Source: Actinopolyspora halophila DSM 43834 (GTDB lineage: Bacteria; Actinomycetota; Actinomycetes; Mycobacteriales; Pseudonocardiaceae). From it: a stretch of DNA of 64,000 nt. Of the stretch, positions 33,255 through 41,914 are shown piece by piece. The stretch covers positions 1,167,122-1,231,121 of the forward strand of contig NZ_AQUI01000002.1 in the NCBI RefSeq assembly GCF_000371785.1, given 5' to 3'. How positions within the stretch are numbered: position 1 is the first letter of the stretch; each line of letters starts with the position of its first letter. A model generated the notes under the pieces. It was given only the letters and a program-made list of their open reading frames with translations. It was not told the origin of the DNA and searched no databases. The translations under genes and the position numbers were made by a program.

Positions 33255-34472
33255 ATGTCCGAGGCGTTTGTCTACGATGCGATCCGCACACCGCGCGGTC
33301 GCGGCAAGAAAACCGGTGCGCTGTACGGGACGAAACCCATCAGTCTCGTGGTCGGGCTCGTGGAGGAGCTGCGCCGCCGTCATCCGAGCATGGACCCGGA
33401 GGTGCTCGACGATCTGGTACTCGGAGTCGTCACCCCGGTGGGCGACCAGGGCGGTGACATAGCCAAATCGGCCGCGCTCGCCGCGGGGCTGCCGGAAACG
33501 GTGAGCGGTGTCCAGCTCAACCGCTTCTGCGCCTCCGGGCTGGAAGCCGTGAACACCGCCGCCCAGAAGGTGCGGTCCGGCTGGGAGGACGCCGTGCTGG
33601 CGGGCGGAGTGGAGTCCATGTCCCGCATCCCGCTGGGCACCGACGGCGGAGCCTGGGCCATGGACCCCGAGACCAATCTCGACACCTCCTTCGTCCCACA
33701 GGGGATCGGGGCCGACCTGATCGCGACCCTCGAAGGCTTCGACAGGGAGAAGGTGGACGCCTTCGCCGCGGAGTCCCAGACCCGTGCCGCCAAGGCCTGG
33801 GCGGACGGCCGCTTCTCCGAATCGGTCGTGCCGGTCACCGACCGCAACGGGATGACGGTGCTGGACCGCGACGAGCACGTGCGCCCGAGCACGACGGCCG
33901 AAGGGCTCGCCGGGCTGGAGCCCTCCTTCGCCGGAATCGGCGACATGGGCGGCTTCGACGCGGTCACGCTGCAGAAGTACCACTGGGTGGAGCGGATCGA
34001 CCACGTGCACACCCCGGGCAACTCCTCGGGCATCGTCGACGGTGCAGCGCTCACGCTGATCGGGGGCAGGCAGTTCGGCGAACGGAGCGGAATGCGCCCA
34101 CGGGCGCGGATCGTCTCCGCCGCGCTGAGCGGGTCGGATCCGACGATCATGCTGACCGGTCCGGGGCCTGCCGTGCGCAAGGCGTTGGGCAAGGCCGAAA
34201 TGGACATCGGCGACATCGACCTCGTCGAGATCAACGAGGCATTCGCTGCGGTGCCGCTGAAGTTCATGAAGGACTTCGGAGTCCCGCACGAAAAGGTCAA
34301 CGTCAACGGCGGGGCGATCGCGATGGGACACCCGCTCGGCGCCACGGGAGCGATGATCCTCGGCACGCTGGTCGACGAGCTCGAACGTCGCGGTCAGCGC
34401 TACGGACTGGCCACCCTGTGCATCGGGGGCGGCATGGGAATAGCCACGATCGTCGAACGCGTCGCCGAATGA
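33255..34472 (+). CDS. Acetyl-CoA acyltransferase (thiolase)
   Basis: The 405-residue thiolase has the nucleophile Cys92 in [12 protein letters not shown], the VEINEAFA segment, the [15 protein letters not shown] His site and the second Cys in [10 protein letters not shown]. It performs the last beta-oxidation step, cleaving 3-ketoacyl-CoA. It precedes a fadB-like trifunctional gene in the same direction by 218 bp. Together they resemble the FadA/FadB pair of the mycobacterial beta-oxidation complex. GAGGAGG precedes the ATG. Confidence 0.93.
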   Translation: MSEAFVYDAIRTPRGRGKKTGALYGTKPISLVVGLVEELRRRHPSMDPEVLDDLVLGVVTPVGDQGGDIAKSAALAAGLPETVSGVQLNRFCASGLEAVNTAAQKVRSGWEDAVLAGGVESMSRIPLGTDGGAWAMDPETNLDTSFVPQGIGADLIATLEGFDREKVDAFAAESQTRAAKAWADGRFSESVVPVTDRNGMTVLDRDEHVRPSTTAEGLAGLEPSFAGIGDMGGFDAVTLQKYHWVERIDHVHTPGNSSGIVDGAALTLIGGRQFGERSGMRPRARIVSAALSGSDPTIMLTGPGPAVRKALGKAEMDIGDIDLVEINEAFAAVPLKFMKDFGVPHEKVNVNGGAIAMGHPLGATGAMILGTLVDELERRGQRYGLATLCIGGGMGIATIVERVAE

Positions 34473-34690
34473 ATTTCCTGTTCCCTGACGGGGTGCTCGC
34501 TGAGCGGAGCCTCTCGCGAGGAAAGTAGCACCGAGTCGCGCCCTGCTCCGGTGATCCCGCGGTCACCGCAGCCCCGTCACGAGCACCAGCAGCCCCGCCC
34601 GATTCGCGCGCCGATCCCCGCACCCCGGTGCGGAGTCGAGACCGCGCTCGGCGCGGACCAGCCAACTCCGAGTCTTCGAAGGACGGACCG

Positions 34691-36913
34691 ATGAGCGAAC
34701 AGAGCACCATTCGCTGGGACGAGCCCGAGGCCGACGGCATCGTCGTACTCACCCTCGACGATCCCGAACAACAGGCCAACACCATGAACGAGCGCTACCT
34801 GCGCTCGATGGAGACGACGGTGCAGCGCCTGGAGGACGAACGCGACCGCATCTCCGGTGTCGTGATCACCTCGGCGAAGAGCACGTTCTTCGCCGGAGGG
34901 GACCTGCGCGAGCTGATCAAGGCGCGCCCGGAGAACGTGGACAGAACGGTCGAGACGAGCAACACGGCCAAACAACAGCTGCGCAGGCTGGAAACGCTCG
35001 GGATCCCCGTTGTCGCCGCCCTCAACGGCACCGCGCTCGGCGGAGGCCTGGAGATCGCGCTCGGCTGCCACCACCGGATAGCCCTGGACGCCCCGAAGGC
35101 CCGCTTCGGGTTCCCCGAGGTGAGTCTCGGACTGCTTCCGGGAGCCGGTGGTGTCGTCCGCACCGTGCGCATGATCGGAATAGCCGACGCCCTGCTCGGG
35201 GTGCTCACCCAGGGACAGCGGCTGCGCCCCGGCAAGGCCCGCGACCTCGGTTTGATCGACGAGCTCGTCGAGGACACCGACACGCTGATGCGGCGTGCCA
35301 AGGAGTGGATCCGGGAGAACCCGGAGGCAGCCCAACCCTGGGACCGGAAGGGCTTCAAGATACCCGGCGGGACCCCCTCCGACCCGAAGTTCGCCGCGAA
35401 CCTGCCCGCCTTCCCGGCCAACCTGCGCAAGCAGCTCAAGGGAGCGGACCTGCCCGCCCCGAAGAACATCCTCTGCGCCGCGGTGGAGGGTGCCCAGGTG
35501 GACGTGGACACCGCGCTCACGATCGAGGGGCGCTACTTCGTCGAGCTGCTCTGCGGGCAGACCTCCAAGAACATGAGCAAGGCGTTCTTCTTCGATCTCG
35601 ACCACGTCAACTCGGGCGGGAGCAGGCCGGGACAACAGCCCGAGTGGTCGGCGCGGAAGGTGGCCGTGCTGGGTGGCGGCATGATGGGCGCCGGAATCGC
35701 CTACGTCTGCGCCAAGGCGGGCATGGAGGTCGTGCTCAAGGACGTGTCCGTGGACTCGGCCGCGAAGGGCAAGGAGTACTCGACCGGAGTGCTCGAGAAG
35801 GACCTCGGGAAGGGCCGGATCACCGAGCGGGAGCGCGACGAGGTGCTCGACAGGATCACCCCGACCGAAAGCGGTGACCAGCTGGCCGGGTGTGATGCGG
35901 TGATCGAGGCGGTCTTCGAGGACCCCGAGGTCAAGCACCGGGTTTACGCCGAGGCGGAGCAGTGGATCCCGGACGGCGCGCTGATCGCGTCCAACACCTC
36001 CACGCTGCCGATCACCGACCTCGCGGAGGGAGTGAGCAGGCGGGAGGACTTCATCGGCCTGCACTTCTTCTCCCCGGTGGACAAGATGCCGCTGGTCGAG
36101 ATCATCCGGGGTGAGCGGACCGGGGACGAGGCCCTGGCCAAGGCCTTCGACGTCGTCCGCCAGATCAACAAGACCCCGATAGTGGTCCAGGACAGCAGGG
36201 GGTTCTTCACCAGCCGGGTGATCGGCACCTTCCTGAACGAGGGAGTCGCGATGCTGGGTGAGGGGGTGTCTGCTGCTTCGGTCGAGCAGGCTTCCGCTCA
36301 GGCGGGCTTCCCCGCGCCGGTGCTGCAGCTTTTCGACGAGCTCACCCTGACGCTGCCACGCAAGATCAGGGACGAGTCGAAGCGGGCGGTCGAGTCCGCA
36401 GGCGGCACGTGGACCGGACACCCGGCCGATTCGGTGCTGGACAGGATGGTCGACGAGTTCGACCGCAGGGGGCGTTCCTCCGGGGCCGGGTTCTACGAGT
36501 ACTCCGCGGACGGCGAGCGCCTCGGCCTGTGGAACGGGCTCGCCGAGCACTTCGGCGCGGGCAGCGCGGAGCCGTCCGAGATCGCCTTCACCGATCTGAA
36601 GGAACGCATGCTGTTCGTTCAGGCACTGGAGACCGTGAGGTGTCTGGACGAGGGAGTGCTCAACTCCGTGCCGGACGCCAACATCGGCTCGATCTTCGGG
36701 ATCGGTTTTCCGCCCGCGACCGGGGGAGTCGTGCAGTACATGAACGGGTATCCGGGAGGACTGCGCGGTTTCGTGGAGCGCTGTCGGCAACTCGCCGCGC
36801 GTTACGGCACCAGGTTCGAGCCCCCGGCCTCGCTGGTCTCCAAGGCGGACTCCGGTGAGGTCTTCGACATCGGGGAGCCCGATGGGGAAGTTGTTTCGGC
36901 CACTGCTGCCTAA
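34691..36913 (+). CDS. fadB: Enoyl-CoA hydratase/3-hydroxyacyl-CoA dehydrogenase (FadB)
   Basis: The 740-residue bifunctional protein has an N-terminal crotonase domain (about residues 1-200) with NGTALGGGLEIALG and GFPEVSLGLLPGAGG carrying the two catalytic glutamates. A dehydrogenase domain starts near residue 320 with VAVLGGGMMGAGIAYV (NAD site), SNTSTLPI and GLHFFSPVDKMPLVEII (catalytic His). A C-terminal HCDH domain follows with GFYEYSADGERLGLW. Length agrees with the 715-740 norm. It works with the upstream thiolase as the alpha subunit of a beta-oxidation complex. Confidence 0.94.
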   Translation: MSEQSTIRWDEPEADGIVVLTLDDPEQQANTMNERYLRSMETTVQRLEDERDRISGVVITSAKSTFFAGGDLRELIKARPENVDRTVETSNTAKQQLRRLETLGIPVVAALNGTALGGGLEIALGCHHRIALDAPKARFGFPEVSLGLLPGAGGVVRTVRMIGIADALLGVLTQGQRLRPGKARDLGLIDELVEDTDTLMRRAKEWIRENPEAAQPWDRKGFKIPGGTPSDPKFAANLPAFPANLRKQLKGADLPAPKNILCAAVEGAQVDVDTALTIEGRYFVELLCGQTSKNMSKAFFFDLDHVNSGGSRPGQQPEWSARKVAVLGGGMMGAGIAYVCAKAGMEVVLKDVSVDSAAKGKEYSTGVLEKDLGKGRITERERDEVLDRITPTESGDQLAGCDAVIEAVFEDPEVKHRVYAEAEQWIPDGALIASNTSTLPITDLAEGVSRREDFIGLHFFSPVDKMPLVEIIRGERTGDEALAKAFDVVRQINKTPIVVQDSRGFFTSRVIGTFLNEGVAMLGEGVSAASVEQASAQAGFPAPVLQLFDELTLTLPRKIRDESKRAVESAGGTWTGHPADSVLDRMVDEFDRRGRSSGAGFYEYSADGERLGLWNGLAEHFGAGSAEPSEIAFTDLKERMLFVQALETVRCLDEGVLNSVPDANIGSIFGIGFPPATGGVVQYMNGYPGGLRGFVERCRQLAARYGTRFEPPASLVSKADSGEVFDIGEPDGEVVSATAA

Positions 36914-36940
36914 CGGATGGTCGGCGGGTCCTCTTGCTTG

Positions 36941-37268
36941 GCGGGTTGCGTGGCGGAACCTCTCGCGGGCTCTCGCTCCGGCCAGGCCCGACATCGGGTA
37001 GCCACCTACACAACGTCGGGCCTTGCCTGCGAGAGCACCCCGAGAGAATCCGCGGCGGTGCCGACTGCTCAGGCTCAGAGCCCTGGGGTGGAGCGGAGCT
37101 CTTGGTCGGGAGTTCCTGCCTGGGAGCGCGGCGGTGCTGGTTGCGCAGGCTCGTAAGCGCTTGCGTTGGAGTGGACCGTTTGACCGGGAGTTCCTGCCTG
37201 GGAGTCGGCGGTGCCGGCTGCGTAGGCTGAAGCGCTCGCGTCGGATGGAGCCCTTCGGTGGGAAGTTT
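36941..37268 (+). repeat. Palindromic convergent-gap repeat, copy B with three tail units
   Basis: The core (about 36947-37055) has an outer stem CTCTCGCGGGCTCTCGC with GCGAGAGCACCCCGAGAG and an inner stem AGGCCCGAC with GTCGGGCCT, and the constant loop GGGTAGCCACCTACAC. Three tail units starting CGGCGGTG follow at 37053, 37129 and 37206, so the period is 76-77 bp. Each has GGAGTTCCTGCCTGGGAG or a decayed form. It fills most of the 457-bp gap between fadB and the convergent secreted-protein gene. Confidence 0.88.
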
Positions 37269-37370
37269 CGGCGTCGAAAGGGGCGAAACTCCGGACATCC
37301 GTTGCGAGGGCGGACGAGCGGCTCGGGCGCGGACTTCGTCGTCCGCGCCCGAGCGTTTCGCTCGGGTACT

Positions 37371-38237
37371 TCAGTTCAGCGTTCCGGCGGAACGCAGCAC
37401 GTCGCCCACGGGCAGCGTGCGATCGCCGAGGCTGGTGCCTTCACCCATGGAAAGGGTTTCGGAAGGGTTCTTGGCCAGACCGGTGACCGCGTCCCGCACG
37501 GCCTCGGAAGGGTTGTCGTCCAGCTCGCGAACAGCGGGTGCCTGCTTCGCTGCCGGAACCACGTGCCCGACCTCGGGCAGCTCGACCGGCTTCTGCGAGG
37601 TGCTCAGCGGGGACTCGCCCGCTGCCCGGGTGACGGTGCCCACCGGGTTGGTCAGCGGTTTGGCCTCGTAGCCCTGAGCGATGGTGGCGTCCACGGCGGT
37701 GTCGGCGGCGGACACACCCTCGTGGCTCGAACCACGCGGACCGACCTCGGCGTTGAGCAGCTCGCCCTCGTCGCTCTTGCTCTGCAGGACACCGGTGTTC
37801 TCGGGGCGCACGTTGACCCCGACCTCGGGCCGAGTCCTGCTCAGCTGGTCGACCTTCTTGGCGGTGGTCCCGACCTGGCCGAGCAACCTGCTCGCCTCGC
37901 CGGACTCCAACGCGGGCTCCTCGTCGCGCACCTCGTTGGCCAGGCCGTGGCTCGCCCTGGTTATCTCCTTGCCGACCTCCTTGAAGAGGTTCGGCGCGTT
38001 CGCGTGCAGTGTGGTGTCCGCACAGGGAACCTTCTCCTGTCCGGCAACACCGGCCTGCTGGCAGGTGTCGACCGGGGCGGTGAACCCGATCTCGTCGGGC
38101 ACCTGCGAGAGGTCCGGCTTGGTGAGGTCCGGCGTCGTGGACTCCGGGGAGTCGGCCGTGGCCGTCCCCGCTCCGACTGCGGCGAACCCCGCGGCCACCA
38201 CAACAGCGTTCAACGTGCGCGTGGTCCAGGGGCGCAA
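37371..38237 (-). CDS. Secreted protein of unknown function
   Basis: I choose TTG 38237, seven bases after AGGAG; other in-frame starts extend to 38327 but lack a ribosome site. The 288-residue product starts with a signal peptide (TLNAVVVAAGFAAVGAGTATA). The mature chain is polar, with a possible disulfide pair (C of DTCQQAG and VPCADTT), then SRLLGQVGTTAKKVDQLSRTRPEVG and Gly/Ser/Pro-rich sequence. No domain is recognised. It resembles actinobacterial secreted hypotheticals of this size. It faces fadB across a repeat-filled gap. Confidence 0.65.
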   Translation of the reverse strand: MRPWTTRTLNAVVVAAGFAAVGAGTATADSPESTTPDLTKPDLSQVPDEIGFTAPVDTCQQAGVAGQEKVPCADTTLHANAPNLFKEVGKEITRASHGLANEVRDEEPALESGEASRLLGQVGTTAKKVDQLSRTRPEVGVNVRPENTGVLQSKSDEGELLNAEVGPRGSSHEGVSAADTAVDATIAQGYEAKPLTNPVGTVTRAAGESPLSTSQKPVELPEVGHVVPAAKQAPAVRELDDNPSEAVRDAVTGLAKNPSETLSMGEGTSLGDRTLPVGDVLRSAGTLN

Positions 38238-38385
38238 GATCAGTACTCCTTGAAATCCGAGGTAACGGGCTTGGCCGTCGACACGCCGAGACCACGTCGA
38301 CCGGAAGGACGTGTTCGGGCGTGACAATCGGCCTACGCGCTCGGATCGGAAGTACCGTTGCCGATCTTGAGCTGTTGTTGACCTC

Positions 38386-39048
38386 TTACCCCTGATCGTG
38401 TGACCCCGAAGCGGGGTCTTTCTTCTGGGCCAGTTCCCCCGAGAGGCTCGGCCAGATCAACGCCATCAGGTGGTCGGTGACCGTTTCGGGAGTGATCTCC
38501 GGGCGGTTCTCCCGCCACAGCGCCATTCGTTCGCAGGCACCTATGATCGCTTCGGCGAAGGCCTCCAGGCGCGACTCCTCGGTCTCCGGTAGCGAGCTGC
38601 GCAGCATGTTCGCCGTGAAGTCGACCTGCTGTCTGCGGATGGCCTCCAGCTCGGTGTCCAGTCCCGTGCCGGGAACGGCCGACTCGTTGCGGAGCAGTGC
38701 CCAGGACTGCGCGTGCTCCTCGCCGAAGCGGAAGAAGGCGAGCAGACCGTCGTGCAGCAGTTGCTCCGGATCGCTCGCGCCTGCGGCCGCGGCCGAGGTG
38801 CACTCCAGCAGTTCCCGTTTGGCCCGCTCCAGGCAGGCCAGCAGCAGTCCCTCCTTGGAGCCGAAGTACTCGTAGAGCATCGGTTTGGACAGTCCGACCC
38901 GCTGTGCGATGTCGTCCATCGACGCAACCTGGTACCCGCGGGTGGCGAACACCTCCTCGGCGGTTTCCAGGATCTGCTGTTCCCGCTCGGCTCTGGACAT
39001 TCGTTTGCGACCGGAAGTGGGTTGCTGGGCGGTCTCCACGAAATTCAC
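38386..39048 (-). CDS. TetR-family transcriptional regulator
   Basis: The 220-residue protein begins with GTG 39048 and has a TetR helix-turn-helix (REQQILETAEEVFATRGYQVASMDDIAQRVGLSKPMLYEYFGSKEGLLLACL) near residues 22-70. The ligand domain shows no recognised motif. It is divergent from a flavin monooxygenase gene 77 bp away and probably represses it. Two related palindromic sites, CTACT-CGT-AGTAG and CTACT-GGT-TAGTA, lie between them. Confidence 0.92.
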   Translation of the reverse strand: MNFVETAQQPTSGRKRMSRAEREQQILETAEEVFATRGYQVASMDDIAQRVGLSKPMLYEYFGSKEGLLLACLERAKRELLECTSAAAAGASDPEQLLHDGLLAFFRFGEEHAQSWALLRNESAVPGTGLDTELEAIRRQQVDFTANMLRSSLPETEESRLEAFAEAIIGACERMALWRENRPEITPETVTDHLMALIWPSLSGELAQKKDPASGSHDQG

Positions 39049-39064
39049 CCTACCGCAAGTAACC

Positions 39065-39091
39065 CTACTCGTAGTAGCCTACTGGTTAGTA
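39065..39091. promoter_or_regulatory. Paired palindromic sites between TetR gene and monooxygenase
   Basis: CTACTCGTAGTAG (39065-39077) is a perfect palindrome except for its 3-base centre, and CTACTGGTTAGTA (39079-39091) repeats its pattern, giving two half-overlapping TetR-type sites with one spacer base. They sit immediately upstream of both genes. Confidence 0.6.
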
Positions 39092-39125
39092 AGATCACTC
39101 CGCTCGACTCGGGAGGTATCGGGGG

Positions 39126-40622
39126 ATGGGTAAGCAACAGCGGGAACAGCACCGACACGACACCTCCGTCGTCATCGTCGGAAGCGGCTTCTCCGGGCTC
39201 GGAACCGCGATCCGGTTGAAGAAGGAAGGCGTTCACGACTTCGTCCTGCTGGAGAAATCGGACGACCTCGGCGGGACCTGGCGGGACAACACGTATCCGG
39301 GCTGCGCCTGTGACGTCCCCTCGCTGATGTACTCCTTCTCCTTCGAGCAGAACCCCGACTGGTCGAGGATGTTCGCCGAGCAGGGCGAGATCGAGGAATA
39401 CCTGCGGCGCTGCGTCGACAAGCACGGGGTGCACGAGCACATCCACTACGGCGTCGAGTTCACCGGCGCCGAGTGGGACGAGGACAGGCACGAGTGGCAC
39501 GTGTCCACGGCCGACGGGACCGAATACGTCGCCAGGGCCCTGGTTTCCGGGCTCGGTGCGCTGCACATCCCGAACTACCCCGAGCTGCCCGGCCTGGAGA
39601 GGTTCCAGGGGGAGAGCTTCCACTCCGCGGACTGGAACCACGACTACGACCTCGCGGACAAGCGCGTCGCGGTGGTGGGCACCGGTGCGAGCGCCATCCA
39701 GTTCGTCCCCAAGGTCGCCGAGAAGGTCTCGAAGCTGAACCTGTTCCAGCGGACCCCGCCGTGGATCCAGCCCAAACCCGACCGCCCGCTGTCCGAGCGG
39801 GTGCAGCGTGCCTTCCGCAGGGTGCCCCTGCTGCAGCGCGCGGTGCGGTTCGCCATCTACATGACCCTCGAGTTCCGCTCGGTCGCGGTGCTGCGGGAGC
39901 CACGGCTGCAGCGGATATCGCAGTGGATGGCCAAACGGTTCATCCGCAAGCAGGTGCACGACGGGAAGACGCGTGAAGCCGTCACCCCCGACTACGCCAT
40001 GGGATGCAAGCGCATCCTGCTGTCCAGCGACTTCTATCCCGCGCTCAACCAGTCCAACGTGGATCTCAACACCAGCGGGGTGACCGAGGTCCGCGAGAAC
40101 TCGGTGGTCGACGGCGACGGGGTCGAGCACCCGGTGGACGCGATCATCTTCGGTACCGGATTCCACGTCACCGACGCGTTCGACGACCTGTCGATCGTGG
40201 GCCGTGGCGGGCGCAAGCTGCAGGACGCGTGGAAGGACGGCATGGAGGCGCACAAGGGGATAACCGTCTCCGGCTTCCCCAACCTGTACTTCCTGCTCGG
40301 GCCGAACACGGGACTCGGGCACAACTCGGTCGTGTTCATGATCGAGTGCCAGATCAACTACGTGCTCAGCATCCTCCGTCCCATGCTGCGCGGCGAGTTC
40401 ACCCAGGCCGACGTGCGGCAGTCGGCGCAGAACGAGTTCAACTCGCGGATCCAGTCGCGTCTCAAGGGGGCGGTGTGGTCCGCGGGAGGCTGCCAGAGCT
40501 GGTACCTGGACGAGAACGGCGTGAACCGGACCCTGTGGCCGGGCTTCACCTGGAACTACTGGTGGCAGACGCGCAAGGCCGACCCCAAGGACTACGAGAT
40601 TCAGCGCGCGGGGGCACGTTGA
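39126..40622 (+). CDS. Type I Baeyer-Villiger monooxygenase-like flavoprotein
   Basis: The 498-residue FAD/NADPH enzyme has GSGFSG (residues 19-24) and GTGASA (185-190) Rossmann motifs and the Baeyer-Villiger fingerprint F160-x-G-x3-H166-x3-W170. GGTWRDNTYPGCACDVPS at 49-66 is also typical. It may insert oxygen into a ketone to make an ester, or oxidise an N or S atom. The divergent TetR gene likely controls it. The physiological substrate is not visible, but steroid or cyclic ketone use would suit the beta-oxidation neighbours. Confidence 0.88.
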   Translation: MGKQQREQHRHDTSVVIVGSGFSGLGTAIRLKKEGVHDFVLLEKSDDLGGTWRDNTYPGCACDVPSLMYSFSFEQNPDWSRMFAEQGEIEEYLRRCVDKHGVHEHIHYGVEFTGAEWDEDRHEWHVSTADGTEYVARALVSGLGALHIPNYPELPGLERFQGESFHSADWNHDYDLADKRVAVVGTGASAIQFVPKVAEKVSKLNLFQRTPPWIQPKPDRPLSERVQRAFRRVPLLQRAVRFAIYMTLEFRSVAVLREPRLQRISQWMAKRFIRKQVHDGKTREAVTPDYAMGCKRILLSSDFYPALNQSNVDLNTSGVTEVRENSVVDGDGVEHPVDAIIFGTGFHVTDAFDDLSIVGRGGRKLQDAWKDGMEAHKGITVSGFPNLYFLLGPNTGLGHNSVVFMIECQINYVLSILRPMLRGEFTQADVRQSAQNEFNSRIQSRLKGAVWSAGGCQSWYLDENGVNRTLWPGFTWNYWWQTRKADPKDYEIQRAGAR

Positions 40623-40648
40623 GCATTCGCACGGACGTTCGATAAACT
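40619..40648 (+). promoter_or_regulatory. Possible promoter TTGAGC/TAAACT
   Basis: TTGAGC (40619-40624) and TAAACT (40643-40648) are 18 bp apart, overlapping the end of the monooxygenase gene. They could start transcription of the DUF6319-like gene 156 bp downstream. Confidence 0.35.
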
Positions 40649-40803
40649 TTCATCGTCAGTTCGTGTGAGCCCATTCCGGCAAACTCGCACGCCGCCGCCC
40701 GGCGGAGTGGATTCCGTGAGTCGCCGTGCTCCGGGATCTACCGGCGTTCGGAGGTTCCGGCGGCCGTCGCGGGCGAATGCCGTTGTCCACTCGGGGGAAG
40801 CCG

Positions 40804-41694
40804 ATGTCCGAGGTCCGTGCACTGTCGTCCGAACAGATTCACGGTCTCCGTGAGGAACTGGATAACGGGACCACGCCGACCGTCTGGTTCACCGCTTCGG
40901 CCGTCGGCGTGGACGCCGAGCGCTCCGGCAAGGTCGTGTCCATGGACGAACCGGCCGAGGGCGAGTTCCTGCAGGTGCGTCCCGCCGGTTCCAAGGACGT
41001 GCTCTCGTTCTCGGCGGCCGAGGTGACCCTGGACAAGCCCGCGCGCAAGCGCAGGGACAAGAGTTCCGGACAGGCCAAGGACTCCGAGCAGCCCGCGGCG
41101 AAGAGCTCGAGGGGTTCGACGCGGAAGAACTCCGGAAGCGCGGGGGGCGGTGCTGCGTCGGCCGCCTCCACGAGCGGCGACTCCACGACCTCCACGACGG
41201 CAAAGTCCGCGACGGCCGGTTCCGCGTCGGAGGGGGCCTCGGCGGCCGGGTCCTCGACCGAATCGGGCGGTTCCACCGGCTCCGCGAGCGGACGGGGCAG
41301 TGGTTCGACCGGAACGGGGCGGAACACCGCGAGCGCTTCCTCCGAGGGCGCAGGCGGGAAGGAAGCGGCAGGAACCAAGCGTTCGAGCACTTCCCGGAGT
41401 GGTGGCGCGTCGTCCAGGAATGGATCCAGCCGCACCACGGGAGCCTCGGTGACCATGATCGCGGGCTCGAACGGGCAGTGGATGGTCGAGGTGAGCAACG
41501 GCAAGAAGCGGGTGCTGCGCCCCACCGAGATCCCCGCCTCGGCGGTGGGGCAGGCCGCGAAGGCCTTGCACGAGGACGTGGCCGCGGCGGTGGAACCCCT
41601 GCTCGAAGCGGAACGGGAGCACCAGCGGGCCCGGGTCGAGCAACTACAGCGCGAGCTCGAGGAAGCCCAGCGCAAGTTGAACGAACTCACTTGA
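40804..41694 (+). CDS. DUF6319-like protein with low-complexity centre
   Basis: The 296-residue protein starts at ATG 40804 after GGGGAAG. Residues 1-75 (LSSEQIHGLREELDNGTTPTVWFTASAVGVDAERSGKVVSM ... GSKDVLSFSAAEVTL) match an uncharacterised actinobacterial family I know as DUF6319. Residues about 80-215 are a Ser/Gly/Thr/Ala-rich linker. The end has a compact strand (VTMIAGSNGQWMVEVSNGKKRVLRP) and a long coiled helix (LLEAEREHQRARVEQLQRELEEAQRKLNELT). No signal peptide. A nucleic-acid or cell-division scaffold role is possible but not shown. Confidence 0.7.
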   Translation: MSEVRALSSEQIHGLREELDNGTTPTVWFTASAVGVDAERSGKVVSMDEPAEGEFLQVRPAGSKDVLSFSAAEVTLDKPARKRRDKSSGQAKDSEQPAAKSSRGSTRKNSGSAGGGAASAASTSGDSTTSTTAKSATAGSASEGASAAGSSTESGGSTGSASGRGSGSTGTGRNTASASSEGAGGKEAAGTKRSSTSRSGGASSRNGSSRTTGASVTMIAGSNGQWMVEVSNGKKRVLRPTEIPASAVGQAAKALHEDVAAAVEPLLEAEREHQRARVEQLQRELEEAQRKLNELT

Positions 41695-41717
41695 CGGAGG
41701 GTGCTCGGCTCGGTGTG

Positions 41718-41848
41718 GATCTCTTGGTCGGGAGTTCCTGTCCGAGGGTTTCGCGTCGGCTCGGTTTGCTCGCGGCGGTGCCGGTGGCGCAGGCTCAGAG
41801 CACCTGCGTTGGAGTGGAGACTTTTTCGGGGACTCGGTCTGCGTGGCT
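41718..41848 (+). repeat. Convergent-gap repeat, copy C (tail only)
   Basis: The palindromic core is missing. TCTTGGTCGGGAGTTCCTG, GCGGCGGTGCCGG, GCAGGCTCAGAGCACCTGCG and GTTGGAGTGGAGAC match the tails of copies A and B; the last 60 bases are almost identical to copy A's tail. It lies in the convergent gap between the DUF6319-like gene and pxpC. Confidence 0.75.
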
Positions 41849-41914
41849 GACCGGGTAGCCGGCACGTGAGTCGGCGCCTCGGGAGTGCTGGGCCGCTGGC
41901 GAGTAGCGACCGAG

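Noticed and set aside
32265-34331. A 688-codon minus-strand open frame over the permease and thiolase genes
   Set aside because: It is antisense to two well supported genes; its low-complexity Arg/His/Gln-rich sequence has no domain, so it is a shadow frame.
34577-36994. An 805-codon minus-strand open frame opposite fadB
   Set aside because: FadB on the plus strand has complete catalytic motifs over the full length. The opposite frame shows none.
36941-37268. Idea that the repeats are insertion sequences with a transposase
   Set aside because: No transposase frame and no target-site duplications could be seen; copies are only 130-330 bp long.
36917-38324. Several plus-strand frames inside repeat copy B and beyond
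   Set aside because: They read the repeat units themselves and then the antisense of the secreted-protein gene; similar Arg/Gly/Ser-rich short frames arise at every repeat copy.
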